64,000 nucleotides of DNA, taken from Streptomyces aurantiogriseus. GTDB taxonomy: Bacteria; Actinomycetota; Actinomycetes; Streptomycetales; Streptomycetaceae. Where the stretch lies: NCBI RefSeq assembly GCF_014649375.1, contig NZ_BMSX01000001.1, positions 675,648 to 739,647 of the forward strand. The letters run 5' to 3'. Position numbers and translations under genes: made by a program. Positions 49,189 to 58,283 of the stretch are shown here, one piece after another (positions within the stretch are counted from its first letter, which is position 1; every line of letters starts with the position of its first letter). The notes under the pieces are model-generated. The model did no database searches, was not told the DNA's origin, and saw only the letters and a program-made list of their open reading frames with translations.

Positions 49189-51291
49189 ATGCGGTGGTTG
49201 GTGGGATGGAGCAGCACCGCCGCGGGCGCCGTCGGCCCCGGCGCCTACGCCGACGAGGACGGCGGGGGGATCGGCTACGACGGCGAGACGCTGCACCCCG
49301 TGGGCTCCCAACTCCTGTGGGGCGACCCGGATCCGCTGTGGGCGGTCGGCGACTGGCGGCCCGACGAGGTACGGGTGGTGAAGGCCGACGCCCAGACCCG
49401 GATCGCCGTTCTCGGCACGTGCGGGGCGACGGACGAGCAGCTGCGCGTCGGACTGTTCGCCGCGCGCGGAGGCGCACTTCGGCATCTGACGGCCTGGCCG
49501 GGCAGCTACACCGCGATCGTCCAGGTCGGCCGCCGCATCACCGTCAGCGGCGATCTGGCGGGCGCGCGCCCGGTGTTCTACACGCCCTGGGCCGGCGGCA
49601 CGGCGTACGCGACGGCCGCGCTGCCGCTGGCCGACCTCATCGAGGCCAACCTCGACTTCGGACACCTGGCGGCTCTCCTCGCCGCGCCCGACGTACCGGC
49701 CGCGGTGCACGACTCCACGCCGTACGACGGCGTGCGGCGCATTCCGCCGGGGCATGCACTGATCCTGCGCGCCGGGGCGCGCGAGATCGCCGGGTACGAG
49801 CCGGTCGCCTCCCTCGCCGTGGCGGCGGCGCCGGCCGACCCGGACAGCGCGGTCGACGCCGTGCGCGACGCCCTCGTCGAGGCGGTACGCACGCGTCTGT
49901 CCGCGCCGCGCCACGTCCCCGACATCGACCCCGGGCCCGTGCCCGGCATGGGTCCCGCCGAACGGCGTGCCGCGCGCGGGATGCCGGTCCCGGGCATCGG
50001 GGCCGACCTGTCCGGCGGCCCCGCGTCCGGCACGCTGGCGCTGCTGGCGGCCGGCCTGCCCGGCAGGCCGGGCACGCTCCTGGGACACGGCACGGGCGCG
50101 GGCGAGCGCCTGCTGGCCGTCACCTTCAACGACCTGGCCGTCGGCGGCCACGAGGAGGAACTGGAGCGGGCCGGCACCCTCGCGGCCAATCCGCGCCTGC
50201 ACCACGTCGTCGTGACCGGCGGCGAGGAGGCCCTGCCGTACGCCGACCTGGACGGCCCCCTGACCGACGAACCCGGCCCGAGCCTGGTGACGGCCGCCCG
50301 GCACCGCGCGCGCCTCGCCGCGGGCAGCGCGGACCACTTCACCGGTTACGGCGCCCGCCAGGTCCTCGACGCCCACCCGGCCCGCCTGGCCGACCTGTTG
50401 ATGGACCGCAAGCGACGCCACCTCGTGCGTCCCGTCGCCGCCCTGACGAAGGCAGAGGGCTCCGTGCTCGTCCCCGCGCGCGTGTACGGCGCTGCTCGCC
50501 GGCTGGCCCGTACCCCGTACCGGGCGGGCGTGGAGGGCCTCGCCGAACGGCTCCTGCACCGCCGTTTCGACGACCCCGCAGGCGCCGCCGGTGCCGTGGG
50601 CGCCTCCTTGGCGGCCCTCGTCTGGGGCGGGCCCGGCCCGGCCGCACGCTGGCTGACCGGCGAGGCGCTGGCCGAAGTGTCGGTTCGTCTGCAGGGGATG
50701 GCGCACCGCACGGGCGTGGGTCCCGGCCAGCGTCCCGGCGACTATCGCGCGCGTGCCGCCCTCGCCCGGCATGCCGCGGACCTGCGCGTCCTGGAGCAGG
50801 CCGCAGAGATCCGCTCCCAGCGCCTGCATGCTCCGTTCCTCGACAACCAGGTCGTCCGCGCCTGCCGTGCGCTCCCCGAGACCCTGCGCGTGCAACCGGG
50901 GGCGCGCGCCGCGATCCTGCGCACCGTCCTGAAGAGCTCCGGGGTGGCCGACCTTCCGCCCGGCTGGGGCGCCCCCTCCCAGGCCTCCACCAGCGCAGCG
51001 GCCCGCGCGGGTATCCGCATGGCCGCAGACCCCCTCCTCGCCCTCTTCGACGCGCCCCTCCTGGCGGAAGCGGGCCTGGTCGAGGCCCGCGTCATCCGCA
51101 AGGCCCTCCGCTCCGCAGCCGCAGGCGAACCCCTCCCCCTCGACGGCCTCGCCGACCTCATCTCCCTCGAACTGTGGCTGCGACGCCTCCTGTCCCGCCG
51201 GGGAACCTGTTGGACCGGCACCCCGGCACGCGCGCGTGCGGTACCAGCGGGAATCGCACCGCAGAGACGGGCGGTTTCTTCCGGAGGGTGA
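49189..51291 (+). CDS. Asparagine-synthase-like protein lacking the glutaminase cysteine
   Basis: This 700-residue protein has the two-part layout of AsnB. The N-terminal Ntn-like domain (about 1-205, with IPPGHALILRAG) starts Met-Arg-Trp, so the Cys2 nucleophile of glutamine-dependent enzymes is missing. The ATP-pyrophosphatase domain has a modified loop LSGGPAS (275-280), where AsnB has SGGLDS. An insertion of about 30 residues (240-268, Pro/Gly-rich) precedes the loop, and FLDNQVV occurs near 550. It could be an ammonia-using synthetase, an amide-bond-forming cyclase, or an enzyme with a new role. No peptide precursor is nearby. Confidence 0.82.
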   Translation: MRWLVGWSSTAAGAVGPGAYADEDGGGIGYDGETLHPVGSQLLWGDPDPLWAVGDWRPDEVRVVKADAQTRIAVLGTCGATDEQLRVGLFAARGGALRHLTAWPGSYTAIVQVGRRITVSGDLAGARPVFYTPWAGGTAYATAALPLADLIEANLDFGHLAALLAAPDVPAAVHDSTPYDGVRRIPPGHALILRAGAREIAGYEPVASLAVAAAPADPDSAVDAVRDALVEAVRTRLSAPRHVPDIDPGPVPGMGPAERRAARGMPVPGIGADLSGGPASGTLALLAAGLPGRPGTLLGHGTGAGERLLAVTFNDLAVGGHEEELERAGTLAANPRLHHVVVTGGEEALPYADLDGPLTDEPGPSLVTAARHRARLAAGSADHFTGYGARQVLDAHPARLADLLMDRKRRHLVRPVAALTKAEGSVLVPARVYGAARRLARTPYRAGVEGLAERLLHRRFDDPAGAAGAVGASLAALVWGGPGPAARWLTGEALAEVSVRLQGMAHRTGVGPGQRPGDYRARAALARHAADLRVLEQAAEIRSQRLHAPFLDNQVVRACRALPETLRVQPGARAAILRTVLKSSGVADLPPGWGAPSQASTSAAARAGIRMAADPLLALFDAPLLAEAGLVEARVIRKALRSAAAGEPLPLDGLADLISLELWLRRLLSRRGTCWTGTPARARAVPAGIAPQRRAVSSGG

Positions 51292-51437
51292 AGGAGGCAC
51301 CTCCGGTGGTGAAGCCGGCGCTGCGGCGTACGAACCCGGATTCCCGCTGCCCGCCCCCGGCCCCGATCTCGGTCACTCCCCGACCGTCCGGCCCGAAAAC
51401 CGAACCCCCGACCCCACGCCCCGGCGACAATGACCCC

Positions 51438-54400
51438 GTGCGGTACAGAATCCTGGGCGTCACCCAGACAGCGGACGAACACGGCACACCCGTACCCCTG
51501 ACCGGCCCCCGCCTCCGCACCCTTCTCACCGCCCTGGCCCTGCGCCCCGGCCGCCCCACCGCCCCGGAAACCCTCATCGACGAGGTCTGGTCCGACACCC
51601 CGCCCCAGGACGCCCCGGCCGCCCTCCAGGCACTGATCGGCCGCCTCCGCCGTACTGTCGGCAAGGACACCGTCACCTCCGCACCGGGTGGCTACCAGCT
51701 CGCGGCGACCGAGGACGACGTCGACCTCTTCGTCTTCGAAAGGCTCGTACGACAGGCCACCGCGGCCCTGGAGAACGGCGACCCCATCGCCGCCTCCCGT
51801 GCGGTGGACGAGGCCCTCGCCCTGTGGCGCGGCCCCGCCCTCGCCGACCTCCCCGACCGCACCGCCGCCGCCCGCCCGGAAGCCCTGCGTCTGGAGGCCG
51901 CCCGGACCCGCGCCGAGGCGGACCTTCTGCTCGGCCGCGCACGCGAAGCCGTACCGCGGCTGACGGAACTGACCGCGGCGCACCCGTACGACGAGCCGCT
52001 GCACGCCCTCCACATCCGCGCCCTGCGTGACACGGGCCGTGACGCCGACGCCCTCGCCGCGTACGAGACAGCCCGCCGCACCCTCGCCGACGGCCTCGGC
52101 ACGGATCCGGGACCGGAACTGCGCGCCCTGCACACAGAGTTGCTCAACCGCCCGGAGCCGGCCCGGGAGCCGGCCCACCGGCCGACGGCCCCCGCCCCGC
52201 CGGGACTCCCCGACCGCACCGGCAACATCCGTCCGCGGCTTACCTCTTTCGTGGGCCGGGAACCGGAGCTCGACGCCATCCGTTCCGAAGTGCACAGGGC
52301 CCGTCTCGTCACGCTCACCGGACCGGGCGGCTCTGGAAAGACCCGCCTCGCCGAGGAAGCCGCCGCCGGGCTCCCGCAGGCGTGGCTGGTCGAGCTGGCG
52401 CCGCTCGACCGGCCGGAGGCGGTGCCGGGCGCGGTGGTCAGCGCCCTCGGTCTGCGCGAGACCGTCCTGATGACCACCGAGCAGGCGACCCTGCAGGACG
52501 ACCCGGTCGCCCTGCTCGTCGAGTACTGCGCCCCGCGCAGCCAACTCCTGATCCTTGACAACTGCGAACATGTCATCGGCGCGGCCGCCGCCCTCGCCGA
52601 GACCCTCCTCACCCGCTGCCCCGGGCTCACGATCCTCGCCACCAGCCGTGAACCCCTGGGCGTCCCCGGCGAGTCGGTCCGCCCGGTCGAGCCCCTCCTC
52701 CCCGACCAGGCGCGCCGCCTCTTCACCGAGCGCGCGACCACCGTCCGTCCCGACGCGGCCGCCGTGCTCCAGGACGAGGAAGCGGTGGCGGAGATCTGCC
52801 GGCGGCTGGACGGGCTGCCGCTCGCCATCGAGCTGGCGGCGGCCCGACTCCGGCTGCTCACCCCCCGTCAGATCGCCGACCGCCTCGACGACCGCTTCCG
52901 CCTTCTCACCTCCGGCAGTCGCACGGTCCTGCCCCGCCAGCAGACCCTGCGCGCCGTCGTCGACTGGTCCTGGGACCTGCTCGACCAGCCGGAGCGGACG
53001 GTGCTGCGCGAGCTGTCGGTGTTCGCGGGCGGCTGGGACCTCGAGGCCGCCGAGGCCGTGTGCACCGGCCCGGTCGCGGACCTCGTCGGAGCGCTCGTCG
53101 ACAAGTCCTTGGTCGTCGCCGCTCCCTGCGAGCGGAACGGCAGCGACGGCATGCGCTACCGCATGCTGGAGACGATCCACGAGTACGCCACCGAGCGCGC
53201 CGCCGAGGTCCCCGAGGCGCGCGCGGTGGCCGAGCGACGGCACCGAGCGTGGGTGCGCGCGCTCGTCGAGCGGGCCGACCCACTGCTGCGCTCCGCCGAG
53301 CAACTCCCTTGGATCTCCCGCCTGGAGACCGAGCTGGACAACATCCGGGTGGCGATCCAGCGCGCCCTCGCCACGGATGACGAGACGGAGGCCGCCGCCC
53401 TCTGCCTCGCCATGGGCTGGTTCTGGTGGCTGCGCAACTACCGCCACGAGGGCGCCGAATGGGTCGACCGCACCCTGCGCCTGGGCGCGGCCCTGGACAC
53501 GCTCCGGTCCACATCGACGGCTCTCCCCTCCCCGGCGGACACCCCCACCCGGGCAGACACCTCCACCGCCTCCCCCACCCTCACCTGCCGGTCCCTCGCC
53601 GTCCCCGTCGACCTCACCGCCCGCATGGCCGCCCTCGACCCTGTGGACGTCTTCCTCGCCGATCCCGAAGGTGAAAAGACCCACCCACGGCACGCCCAGC
53701 GGATGAACCTGCGGATGCTGCACCTGTTCCTGCTGTCCGAGTCCGAGCCGAAGGACGTGGCGGCGGATCCGCGCTATCAGCGCTACCTCCTGCGCCTGCG
53801 CGCCCGCTACGAGTCGGGTGGTCCGGAGGCGGCCCGGATGCCCGGCCTGACCTGGCCGCTGACGGCCTTCCAGATGCGGGACACCGTGGACGTACGCGGC
53901 ATTCTGGACATGGCTGTCGCCAACTGCCGTGCCTACGGCGGTGACTGGGAGCTCGGCTGCATCCTGATGATCCGTACGCACGCGGTCGTCGACTCGCCGG
54001 GCGGGCTGCTGGGCGTGGACGACGACCTGGCGGAGCTGCGCGCGCTCAGCCTGCGCGTCGGCGACCGGTGGATACGGGCCCAGGTGTGCAGCGCGGCCGG
54101 CGAGGCGGAGATGGCGCGCGGCCACTTCGACGAGGCCGAGCGGGAATACCGGGAGGCGCTGCGGCTCGCCTACGAGGTCGGCGCGTACGCCGAGTCGCCG
54201 TTCCTGCTCGCCCGCCTCGCGGAGATCTCCTACCGCTCGGGCGACGTCGACGACGCGCTGGCCGCGCTGGACGAGGCGAACTCCGCGGCCGACCGGTACG
54301 GCGTGGCGGACGCCCGGGCGTTCGTGCTCCTGCTGCGCGCCTTCATCGCGCTGCACGAGGGCGATGCCACCCGCGCGCGTGAGTTGTGCGCGGCGACGCG

Positions 54401-54836
54401 AGAGGCGATGGGGGAGGGCACACCGCCGCCCCAGTTCACCGCGGCGCTGAGCATGCTCGACGCGGAGCTCACGGCCGCCGAGTCCGGCCCGGCGCAGGCT
54501 CTGCCGATGCTGGACGAGACCCTGCGGCAGGCGGTGTCCGACCAGTGCGCCGAGGCGATCACCTCGTCGATCATGGACGCCGCGGCGAACCACCTGGCCC
54601 GCCTCCAGGACTTCTCCCGCGCGGCGCGCCTGCTCGCGGCCGCCGACGCGCTGCGCGGCCCCCACGCGCGCCCCGCCCCGCAACACATCCACGCCGAGCG
54701 CACGGACGCGGCCGCCCGCGAGGCCCTGGGCCCCGAGCGCTACGAGACTGAGCGCACCCGGGGCTTGTCCCTGACGGTGACCGACGTCCTGCAGGAACTG
54801 ACCTGGGCCGTGCGCGCCCACCCGGCCGCACCGTAG
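51438..54836 (+). CDS. AfsR/SARP-family transcriptional regulator
   Basis: This 1132-residue regulator has an OmpR-like winged helix (1-80, LRTLLTALALRPGRPTAPE), a bacterial transcriptional activation domain (about 95-235), an NB-ARC/AAA ATPase (Walker A TGPGGSGKT at 294-302, Walker B LLILDNCEH, ATSREPL) and a C-terminal TPR-like region. It is the large AfsR type, not the short pathway-specific SARP. A low-complexity Ser/Thr/Pro stretch lies near 690-725. The GTG at 51438 lacks a ribosome binding site, and GACAAT six bases upstream could be a -10 for a leaderless mRNA. It converges on the sigma-factor gene with a 3-base gap. Confidence 0.93.
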   Translation: MRYRILGVTQTADEHGTPVPLTGPRLRTLLTALALRPGRPTAPETLIDEVWSDTPPQDAPAALQALIGRLRRTVGKDTVTSAPGGYQLAATEDDVDLFVFERLVRQATAALENGDPIAASRAVDEALALWRGPALADLPDRTAAARPEALRLEAARTRAEADLLLGRAREAVPRLTELTAAHPYDEPLHALHIRALRDTGRDADALAAYETARRTLADGLGTDPGPELRALHTELLNRPEPAREPAHRPTAPAPPGLPDRTGNIRPRLTSFVGREPELDAIRSEVHRARLVTLTGPGGSGKTRLAEEAAAGLPQAWLVELAPLDRPEAVPGAVVSALGLRETVLMTTEQATLQDDPVALLVEYCAPRSQLLILDNCEHVIGAAAALAETLLTRCPGLTILATSREPLGVPGESVRPVEPLLPDQARRLFTERATTVRPDAAAVLQDEEAVAEICRRLDGLPLAIELAAARLRLLTPRQIADRLDDRFRLLTSGSRTVLPRQQTLRAVVDWSWDLLDQPERTVLRELSVFAGGWDLEAAEAVCTGPVADLVGALVDKSLVVAAPCERNGSDGMRYRMLETIHEYATERAAEVPEARAVAERRHRAWVRALVERADPLLRSAEQLPWISRLETELDNIRVAIQRALATDDETEAAALCLAMGWFWWLRNYRHEGAEWVDRTLRLGAALDTLRSTSTALPSPADTPTRADTSTASPTLTCRSLAVPVDLTARMAALDPVDVFLADPEGEKTHPRHAQRMNLRMLHLFLLSESEPKDVAADPRYQRYLLRLRARYESGGPEAARMPGLTWPLTAFQMRDTVDVRGILDMAVANCRAYGGDWELGCILMIRTHAVVDSPGGLLGVDDDLAELRALSLRVGDRWIRAQVCSAAGEAEMARGHFDEAEREYREALRLAYEVGAYAESPFLLARLAEISYRSGDVDDALAALDEANSAADRYGVADARAFVLLLRAFIALHEGDATRARELCAATREAMGEGTPPPQFTAALSMLDAELTAAESGPAQALPMLDETLRQAVSDQCAEAITSSIMDAAANHLARLQDFSRAARLLAAADALRGPHARPAPQHIHAERTDAAAREALGPERYETERTRGLSLTVTDVLQELTWAVRAHPAAP

Positions 54837-54839
54837 GGA

Positions 54840-56801
54840 TCAGCGCGCTGCCTGGAAGCAGGTGAACCTCGACTCCACCCAGTCCGCGAGCGCCACCGAG
54901 TCGAGGTGGTGGTGCGGCTCGACCACCAGGCGGACGGTCTGGCGTCCGATGAGGTTCACGTGTACGGGCACGGCCGGGTCGCCGCGCCTGATCACCCCGG
55001 ACGTCCACAGCCGGGCCCCGTCGGCGTACACGGAGAAGGTGACCCTGCCGGGCCTCGCCGTGAGGTCGTCGACGCCGACCAGGGCGTCGTAGGAGATGCA
55101 TGCGCGGTTGAGGTCGACGGTGACGGAGGAGTCGCCGTGGACGGTCACCCCGCGCGCGTACTGCCGGTCGGCGATGGACAGCTGATGGCGCTGCCACACC
55201 CAACTGCTGCCACCGAGCCGGATCTCGGGCCCGCTGCCGTCGCCGTCGACGTCGACGGGCAGCTCGCTCAGCCGGTGGACGGCCGGGGCGGTCGGGGGAG
55301 CGGGCGACGGTGTCGGGGCGGGGGCCGGAGGCGGGGCGGGCGTGGAAGGCGGTGTGGCCGAAGGCGTCGGCGTAAGGGCGGACGCCGGCTTCCGAGCGGT
55401 CGGGGGAGCGGGCGTCGCCGTACGGGCCGCTGCGGGGACGATCGCCGCAGTCTGGGGCTCGGGATCCTTCGGCGCGCGGGTGGGCGTGGGCTTCGGCGCC
55501 GGTCCCTCCGGCAGGACGACCGGCGCGGCAGCCGGGGGCTCGGCCACCGGATCCGCGGCAGGGCTGTCGTCCCCGACCAGGGCGAGGACCACCGCCGTGG
55601 CCGCCAACGCCATCACACCGGCTGCGATACCGGCCTTCGCCGGCGTGCCCAGCCCCTCCGACGCGGCACCGCCCCCGCCGGTCGCCCCGCCGGACGAACC
55701 ACCGCTCGCGGCGGCCGCACCCGCGGCGCCCGCCGCCCCGGCTCCGGCACCACCGGCGATGAGCCCCGCCGCCTTGCCGTACCCGGCGGCGCCGAGCCAG
55801 CCGATGACCGCGACCGGCACGACGGCGGGGATGCTGCTGGCGACCTCCTCGATCTGCAGGGCGGCCAGCCGGCACCGGGCGCATTCCTCCAGGTGCTTGC
55901 GCAGGCCCCGCGCGGCGCGGGTGCGCAGCCGGCGGCGGGCGTAGGTGCCGAGCTGGTCGGCGTACCGGGCGCACTCCTCGTCGCTGGTGAGGGTGGCGCT
56001 GACATGGGCCTGGAGGTAGGCCTGCTTGAGTCCCTCGCGGGCCCGGCTGGCGAGCACGCGCGTGCCGTTGGCGTCGAGTCCGAAGAGCGTGGCGACCTCA
56101 CTCGGCGACTCGTCCTCGACCTCGGTGTGCCACAGCACGGCCTGCCAGCGCTCCGGCAGCGAGCGGAAGGCCCGCATGGCCATGGACCGCTCGGCCTCGT
56201 GCATGGCCCGTACGTCCGCGCCCACATCGACCCCCGCTCCGAAGGAGCCCACGGACGCGGCGTCGTCGCCGACCTCGGAGGAGCGGGAGGCGTGCGCGGC
56301 GAACAGCGCGAAGTCGTCGACGAGCTGCTCCCGCTTCGCCGACTTCGTCCAGCCCGCGGCGACGCGGCGGACGGAGGTGAGCAGATAGGCGCGTACGGCG
56401 TGCGCGGGGCCGGAGCCACCGCGCACCGCCTGGAGCATGCGGGCGAAGACCTCGGCGGTCAGGTCGTCGGCGGTGTGGGCGTCCCGGCAGCAGGTGCGCG
56501 CGTACCGGCGCACGGCCTCGGCATGGCGCCGGTACAGCTCCTCGTACGCGGTGTCGTCGCCCGAGCGCATCCGGGCGATCAGGTCGGCGTCGGCCGGCGG
56601 CGCCTCCCGCACCGGCGTCAGGACGCCGTCCTCGTGCCGGCCGCGCTGCGCCGGGACGCTGCTCCCCGGCGGTTCCGCGGCTGCGGCGTCGTCCCGGGGG
56701 ACACCCGCGCGCCCACCCTGGATCGGCACCTGTGGTGAGATCCGGCCACCGGCCTCCGCGTCACGGTCGCCCAGCGACTCGTCCCGCCTGTCAACACTCA
56801 T
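54840..56801 (-). CDS. Membrane-tethered ECF-like sigma factor with zf-HC2 and NPCBM-like domains
   Basis: This 653-residue fusion has sigma region 2 at about 72-150 (DTAYEELYRRHAEAVRRYAR, DDLTAEVFARML) and region 4 at about 205-262 (LPERWQAVLWHTEVEDESP). An anti-sigma-type zinc motif follows (Cys277, His303-x3-Cys307-x2-Cys310), then Gly/Ala-rich segments with a membrane helix at about 389-409. A Pro/Thr-rich linker (410-505) and a C-terminal NPCBM/NEW2-type carbohydrate-binding domain (505-650, LGGSSWVWQRHQL, YARGVTVH) complete it. Sigma, anti-sigma and extracellular sensor are thus on one chain. An upstream TTG (56828) is a weaker start. Confidence 0.88.
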   Translation of the reverse strand: MSVDRRDESLGDRDAEAGGRISPQVPIQGGRAGVPRDDAAAAEPPGSSVPAQRGRHEDGVLTPVREAPPADADLIARMRSGDDTAYEELYRRHAEAVRRYARTCCRDAHTADDLTAEVFARMLQAVRGGSGPAHAVRAYLLTSVRRVAAGWTKSAKREQLVDDFALFAAHASRSSEVGDDAASVGSFGAGVDVGADVRAMHEAERSMAMRAFRSLPERWQAVLWHTEVEDESPSEVATLFGLDANGTRVLASRAREGLKQAYLQAHVSATLTSDEECARYADQLGTYARRRLRTRAARGLRKHLEECARCRLAALQIEEVASSIPAVVPVAVIGWLGAAGYGKAAGLIAGGAGAGAAGAAGAAAASGGSSGGATGGGGAASEGLGTPAKAGIAAGVMALAATAVVLALVGDDSPAADPVAEPPAAAPVVLPEGPAPKPTPTRAPKDPEPQTAAIVPAAARTATPAPPTARKPASALTPTPSATPPSTPAPPPAPAPTPSPAPPTAPAVHRLSELPVDVDGDGSGPEIRLGGSSWVWQRHQLSIADRQYARGVTVHGDSSVTVDLNRACISYDALVGVDDLTARPGRVTFSVYADGARLWTSGVIRRGDPAVPVHVNLIGRQTVRLVVEPHHHLDSVALADWVESRFTCFQAAR

Positions 56802-56867
56802 CGCGGAAAGCCCCCGCCGCCTGCCCAAACAGTCCCGAACACCAGGTCAGAGTGCCATATTGGCTTT

Positions 56868-56889
56868 TGTTCAGAATCTGTTCAGAATC
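56868..56889. promoter_or_regulatory. Tandem 11-bp repeat resembling a SARP or PHO box
   Basis: TGTTCAGAATC occurs twice in perfect tandem (56868-56878 and 56879-56889), 67 bp upstream of the sigma-gene start. Both AfsR-type boxes (GTTCA heptamers every 11 bp) and PhoP boxes (11-bp GTTCA units) have this architecture. The rest of the 332-bp gap to atrA holds no gene. Confidence 0.65.
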
Positions 56890-57133
56890 CGGCGGTTCGG
56901 ACCGTCCACCCAGGGCTCATCCGGACGCGAAGGTGTCAACTGCCCTACTGCAGACAGGAGTTGATCAGCGAGCCGGAAATGCCCGGATCAGCCCCCCGTG
57001 GTGTACCGGGGCGAGGGCCACACCGCACCCTCGCCCACAGTCACCTTTTCGAGCAGCGCGAACCGCTCCCGTTGACTGCGCCGGCAACCCCGCCCTGCCC
57101 TCACGGGACGGACACGACGAGGCTGCCCGCCCC

Positions 57134-57901
57134 TCATGACAACGGCCGCGACCGCAGCCCCTCCAGCAGGATGTCCAGCAACCGCGCCGAAGCCGCCGCC
57201 TGCTGCGCCGCATCCGGCAGCGAGGGAGCCGCCGTCGCGATCACCAGCAGGACGTCCGACACCGACACGTCCGCCCGCAGCTCGCCCGCCGCCCGCGCCC
57301 GCTCCACGAGCTGGCCCACCACGTCGAGCAGCGCCGCCGCCCCGGCGTCGTCCACGGCGGCCGGCACACCCTCCTCGGGCACCAGCCGCAGCTCGCCGCC
57401 GCTCGGCTGGGACCGCTGCTGCGGCACCCGCGCCTCGCCTGCCGACGAGCCCTCGGCACCCTCGTCGGCGACCCCGACGCTGAGCACCTGCGGCGGCAGC
57501 AGCCGCCCGGCACCCGAGGCCACCGACGTCCGCAGGAAGCGCGACAGCGCCGACCACGGCTCGTCCTCCTGGCCTAGCGCGGCCCGCGCCTGGTCGGTCA
57601 GCCGGGAGGTCTCCTCCTCGGCTATCCGCCGCACCAGTACGTCCTTGCTCGGGAAGCGCCGGTACACCGTGCCGACCCCGACCCGCGCGCGCCGCGCCAC
57701 GTCCTCCATCGGCGCGCCGTAGCCCAGCTCGCCGAAGACCTCGCGCGCCGCGCGCAGCACGTGCTCCAGATTGCGCTGTGCGTCCACGCGCAGCGGCGTG
57801 GTCCGCGGGCCGTCCCCGCGCCCGTTGCCCACCGCCGCGCTCACCGCGCCGCCCGGTGCAAGGGCGGACGCGGACGACCAATGCGTGTCCTGAATGTGCA
57901 T
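57134..57901 (-). CDS. atrA: AtrA-type TetR-family global regulator
   Basis: This 255-residue TetR protein has a 35-residue N-terminal extension (MHIQDTHWSSASALAPGG). The helix-turn-helix covers about 40-88 (LRAAREVFGELGYGAPMEDV, ARRARVGVGTVYRRFPSKD), and a divergent ligand domain contains a Gly/Ser/Gln-rich loop. Sequence and the neighbours (SARP and sigma genes on one side, NADH dehydrogenase on the other) match the AtrA locus of S. coelicolor as I remember it. There AtrA activates actII-ORF4 and links antibiotic production to metabolism. The start follows GGGGGA at good spacing. Confidence 0.8.
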   Translation of the reverse strand: MHIQDTHWSSASALAPGGAVSAAVGNGRGDGPRTTPLRVDAQRNLEHVLRAAREVFGELGYGAPMEDVARRARVGVGTVYRRFPSKDVLVRRIAEEETSRLTDQARAALGQEDEPWSALSRFLRTSVASGAGRLLPPQVLSVGVADEGAEGSSAGEARVPQQRSQPSGGELRLVPEEGVPAAVDDAGAAALLDVVGQLVERARAAGELRADVSVSDVLLVIATAAPSLPDAAQQAAASARLLDILLEGLRSRPLS

Positions 57902-58283
57902 GAATGATCCCCCGGTAATGACGTCTCCCCCCGGAGACTCTCCCCGCCATCGAAAGCCGGAGTGCGTGGAACAGGGGGACCGCGAACCACCCGGACCCGC
58001 CCGTCGCGGACCCAGGAGCGCTTCCCCCTACACCCCGTCGACACACGAACATAGTTGAGAGGCAGTCAATTCAGAAGGGGCAGGTTCCGCACGGGTCGCC
58101 CCCCGATCGGAGTACGGGTCGTATACGTCCCGATTGCGCCACATCCCGCACTCCGGCGCACACCCGCTGACCTGCGCGCCTTCCCGCCATGCCAGCGTTT
58201 CGGCCAACCCCGCGCCCGGCCGGCCCATGGTCACACAATTTGCCGGGGCTGTGGACAAACTCCGGCGTCGGGTGCGTCATGGG
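57902..58283. promoter_or_regulatory. Divergent atrA/ndh promoter region
   Basis: 382 bp without a gene. A near-palindrome CGGGTCGTATACGTCCCG (58115-58132, perfect core CGTATACG) is the clearest symmetrical element and a candidate binding site. Alternative starts for the NADH dehydrogenase (ATG at 58227, GTG at 58272) fall inside this region. Confidence 0.5.

Noticed and set aside
48466..51291. Possible lasso-peptide cluster, because the AsnB-like protein lacks Cys2 like many macrolactam cyclases
   Set aside because: No precursor peptide with a leader and a Thr at the -2 position, no transglutaminase-like protease and no PqqD-like protein were found on either side. The neighbours are developmental regulators.
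58115..58132. Near-palindrome in the atrA-ndh gap as an AtrA autoregulatory site
   Set aside because: The symmetry is imperfect and I cannot match it confidently to a known AtrA consensus, so it is listed only as a regulatory region, not as a finding.
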